Shown: piece after piece, positions 62,051-64,000 of the stretch
Layout of the letters: every line of letters begins with the position of its first letter
Numbering within the stretch: the first letter of the stretch is position 1
NCBI GenBank assembly: GCA_041398665.1
Contig: JAWKUH010000015.1
Span: 1-64,000 of the forward strand
Reading direction: 5' to 3'
DNA from: Rohdeia sp041398665
Lineage (GTDB): Bacteria; Planctomycetota; UBA1135; GCA-002686595
DNA length: 64,000 nt
Position numbers and translations under genes: made by a program
Notes under the pieces: model-generated
Seen by the model: only the letters and a program-made list of their open reading frames with translations
Database searches by the model: none
Told to the model about the DNA's origin: nothing

Positions 62051-64000
62051 ATGAGCGAAGCCACGACCGACGCGCCGTACCGGCCGAAGAACCCCATCCG
62101 GATCGTCACGGCGGCGTCGCTCTTCGACGGGCACGACGCGGCGATCAACATCATGCGGCGCCTGCTGCAGAAGCAGGGGGCCGAGGTCATCCACCTCGGC
62201 CACGACCGCTCGGTCGCCGAGGTCGTGGACTGCGCGATCCAGGAGGACGTGCAGGGCATCGCGCTCACGTCCTACCAGGGCGGGCACGTGGAGTACCTGA
62301 CGTACATGCGTCAGCTCCTCGACGGGCGCAGCGCCGACATCCGCATCGTCGGCGGGGGCGGCGGGACGATCCTCCCGACCGAGATCGAGGAGCTGCACGC
62401 GGCGGGGATCGACCGCATCTACTCCCCGGACGACGGCCGCTCCCTGGGTCTCGAGGGGATGATCGCGGACGTCCTGCGCCGCTGCGACCGGCCGCCGGCG
62501 CGGCCGGAGGACCTCGCGCTGGTCGAGCGGCTCTCGTCGGGCGACGTCTTCGCGATCGCGCGCCTCATCAGCGTCGCCGAGAACCTGCCGGAGCTCCAGG
62601 ACGAGCTCGACCGCCAGCTCGCGGCCGTCGCGCCGCAACGCAAGGTGCCCGTCCTCGGCATCACCGGCACGGGCGGGGCCGGCAAGTCGTCGATGGTGGA
62701 CGAGCTGGTCCGCCGCTTCCTCGCGGACTTCCGCGAGGAGCGCGTCGCGATCATCAGCGTCGACCCGAGCAAGCGAAGGTCCGGAGGCGCGCTCCTCGGC
62801 GACCGCATCCGCATGAACGCGATCTCGAACGAGCGCGTCTACATGCGGTCCCTGGCGACGCGCCAGTCGAACCTCGCGCTCTGTCCGCGCACGTGCGCCA
62901 GAGCATCGACATCTGCAAGGCGGCCGGCTTCGACCTCGTCATCGTCGAGACCAGCGGCATCGGCCAGTCGGACACCGAGATCGTCGACCACAGCGACGTC
63001 TCGCTCTACGTCATGACCGCGGAGTACGGCGCGGCGACCCAGCTCGAGAAGATCGACATGCTGGACTTCGCCGACGTCATCGCGATCAACAAGTTCGACA
63101 AGCGCGGGTCGCTCGACGCGCTGCGCGACGTGCGCAAGCAGTACCGGCGCAACCACAACGCGTTCGAGGGCGAGGACGACGACCTCCCGGTGGTCGGCAC
63201 CATCGCCGCGCAGTTCAACGACCACGGCACGAACGTCCTGTACTCGCGCCTGATGGCGGCGATCGAGACGAAGACCGGAGCCGGACTGGTCTCGCACTTC
63301 AACCCGGAGTCGGGCGTCGCGGAGAAGCGCTACGTCATCCCCGGTGACCGTCAGCGCTACCTGTCGGAGATCGCGGAGCGCGGCGACTCCTACGAGACGT
63401 TCGTGCGCGAGCAGGCAGGCATCGCGCGCAAGCTGTACCAGCTCTCCGGCACGATCGAGCAGCTCCGCGAGCGCGTCGGCGTCCGGCACATCCAGGTCGA
63501 CGACGCCGCGCTCCAGGGCGGTTCCGACGTCGTCCGCGTGATCGAGCACGTCGAGGGCGAGCCGGACTACCTCGCGGACCTCGTGCGGCTCTACCGCGAG
63601 ACCGAAGCGCGGCTCGACCCCTCTGCCGCGACCTCCTGCGCACGTGGAAGGACGTGCAGCGCCGCTACGCCGCGGACAAGTACCAGTTCAAGGTTCGCGA
63701 CCGCGTCATCGAGCAGGACCTGCACACGACGACTGTCCGGCCTGCGCGTGCCGAAGGTCGCGCTCCCGAGGTACCGGGACTGGGGCGACCTGCTCGTGTG
63801 GCTGCTGCGCGAGAACACGCCGGGGCACTTCCCGTTCACCGCCGGCGTCTTCCCGCTGAAGCGCGAGGGCGAGGACCCCGCGCGCATGTTCGCGGGCGAG
63901 GGCGCGTCGGAGCGCACGAACCGCCGCTTCCATTTCGTCAGCCACGGCCTGCCGGCCAGCGACTCTCCACGGCGTTCGACTCCGTCACGCTCTACGGCGA
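62051..64000 (+). CDS. icmF: Fused isobutyryl-CoA mutase IcmF, 3' truncated by window edge, several frameshifts
   Basis: Start ATG 62051. B12-binding domain first: TAASLFDGHDAAINIMRRLL with the cobalamin-binding Asp and His, then GIALTSYQGGHVEYLTYM and GGGGGTILPTEIEEL. Next is the MeaB-like G-protein chaperone domain: GITGTGGAGKSSMVDELVR (P-loop), ISVDPSKRRSGGALLGDRIRM, IVETSGIGQSDTEI. Then the mutase domain begins (FKVRDRVIEQDLHT, LPRYRDWGDLLVWLLRENTP, GHFPFTAGVFPLKREGEDPA). Frames change near 62878, 63620, 63729 and 63955; all joins restore the expected sequence, so these look like base-call errors. The full protein is ~1100 residues. It interconverts isobutyryl-CoA and n-butyryl-CoA with adenosylcobalamin. 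Confidence 0.9.

Overview
The window is about 70% GC, densely coded, and reads like chromosomal DNA of an uncultured Planctomycetota bacterium or close relative. The pointers are two sulfatase-like lipoproteins, a TPR/FG-GAP/ASPIC-UnbV protein, a secreted kelch protein, a fused isobutyryl-CoA mutase (IcmF) and an ENOSF1-type L-fuconate dehydratase. This is inferred from gene content; no 16S or ribosomal operon is present. No phage, IS element, CRISPR array or replication origin was seen. About ten genes are split by 1-2 base indels, mostly in short G or C runs, which looks like residual long-read error rather than real decay. Split genes are therefore annotated as single genes.

Layout. 1-3.9 kb: the 3' part of a secreted esterase, an almost gene-free stretch, tRNA-Met, then a lipoprotein joining a tyrosine-phosphatase domain to a cytochrome c'-like haem motif. 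4.0-15.7 kb: a sugar-acid module. On the minus strand, IclR, Gfo/Idh, lactonase, L-fuconate dehydratase, SDR, FAH hydrolase, LhgO-like oxidase and lactate/malate dehydrogenase are chained by 4-base overlaps. A ribose-type ABC importer runs divergently. Together they could import L-fucose or a related sugar and take it through the non-phosphorylated route to pyruvate and L-lactate. 15.8-17.8 kb: thiC and a LapA-like protein. 18-31 kb: FAD oxidase, two sulfatase-fold lipoproteins, a DUF885 lipoprotein, a broken Nudix gene, an EamA permease, a kelch protein and the large FG-GAP/ASPIC protein. 31-34.5 kb: a DprE2/DprE1-like pair and a Clp_N-repeat protein. 34.8-40.9 kb: methyltransferase, radical SAM protein, membrane protein, ApaH-like phosphatase, a 36-residue basic protein and an EamA permease. 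40.9-50.4 kb: a minus-strand run from otsA through a trehalose-phosphatase/GH15 fusion and a diguanylate cyclase to a Nat-type ABC-2 exporter. 50.5-55.1 kb: signal peptidase, SDR, aldehyde dehydrogenase, a tiny gene with an in-frame UGA, and NADP isocitrate dehydrogenase. 55.3-59.5 kb: a four-gene operon joining a ZnuA-like lipoprotein to a LolD/FtsX-type ABC pair and an unknown envelope protein. 59.9-64 kb: an M28 peptidase with a PDZ domain, and icmF running off the edge.

The most unusual signals are: (i) four intergenic inverted-repeat elements built from about 9-base CACRGAG-like units and flanked by GC triloop hairpins, whose arms match each other far better than they match other copies; (ii) a 52-residue membrane protein with a Cys-UGA motif followed by a bacterial-SECIS-like hairpin; (iii) the phosphatase/cytochrome c' fusion; (iv) the ZnuA plus FtsX-type transporter operon.
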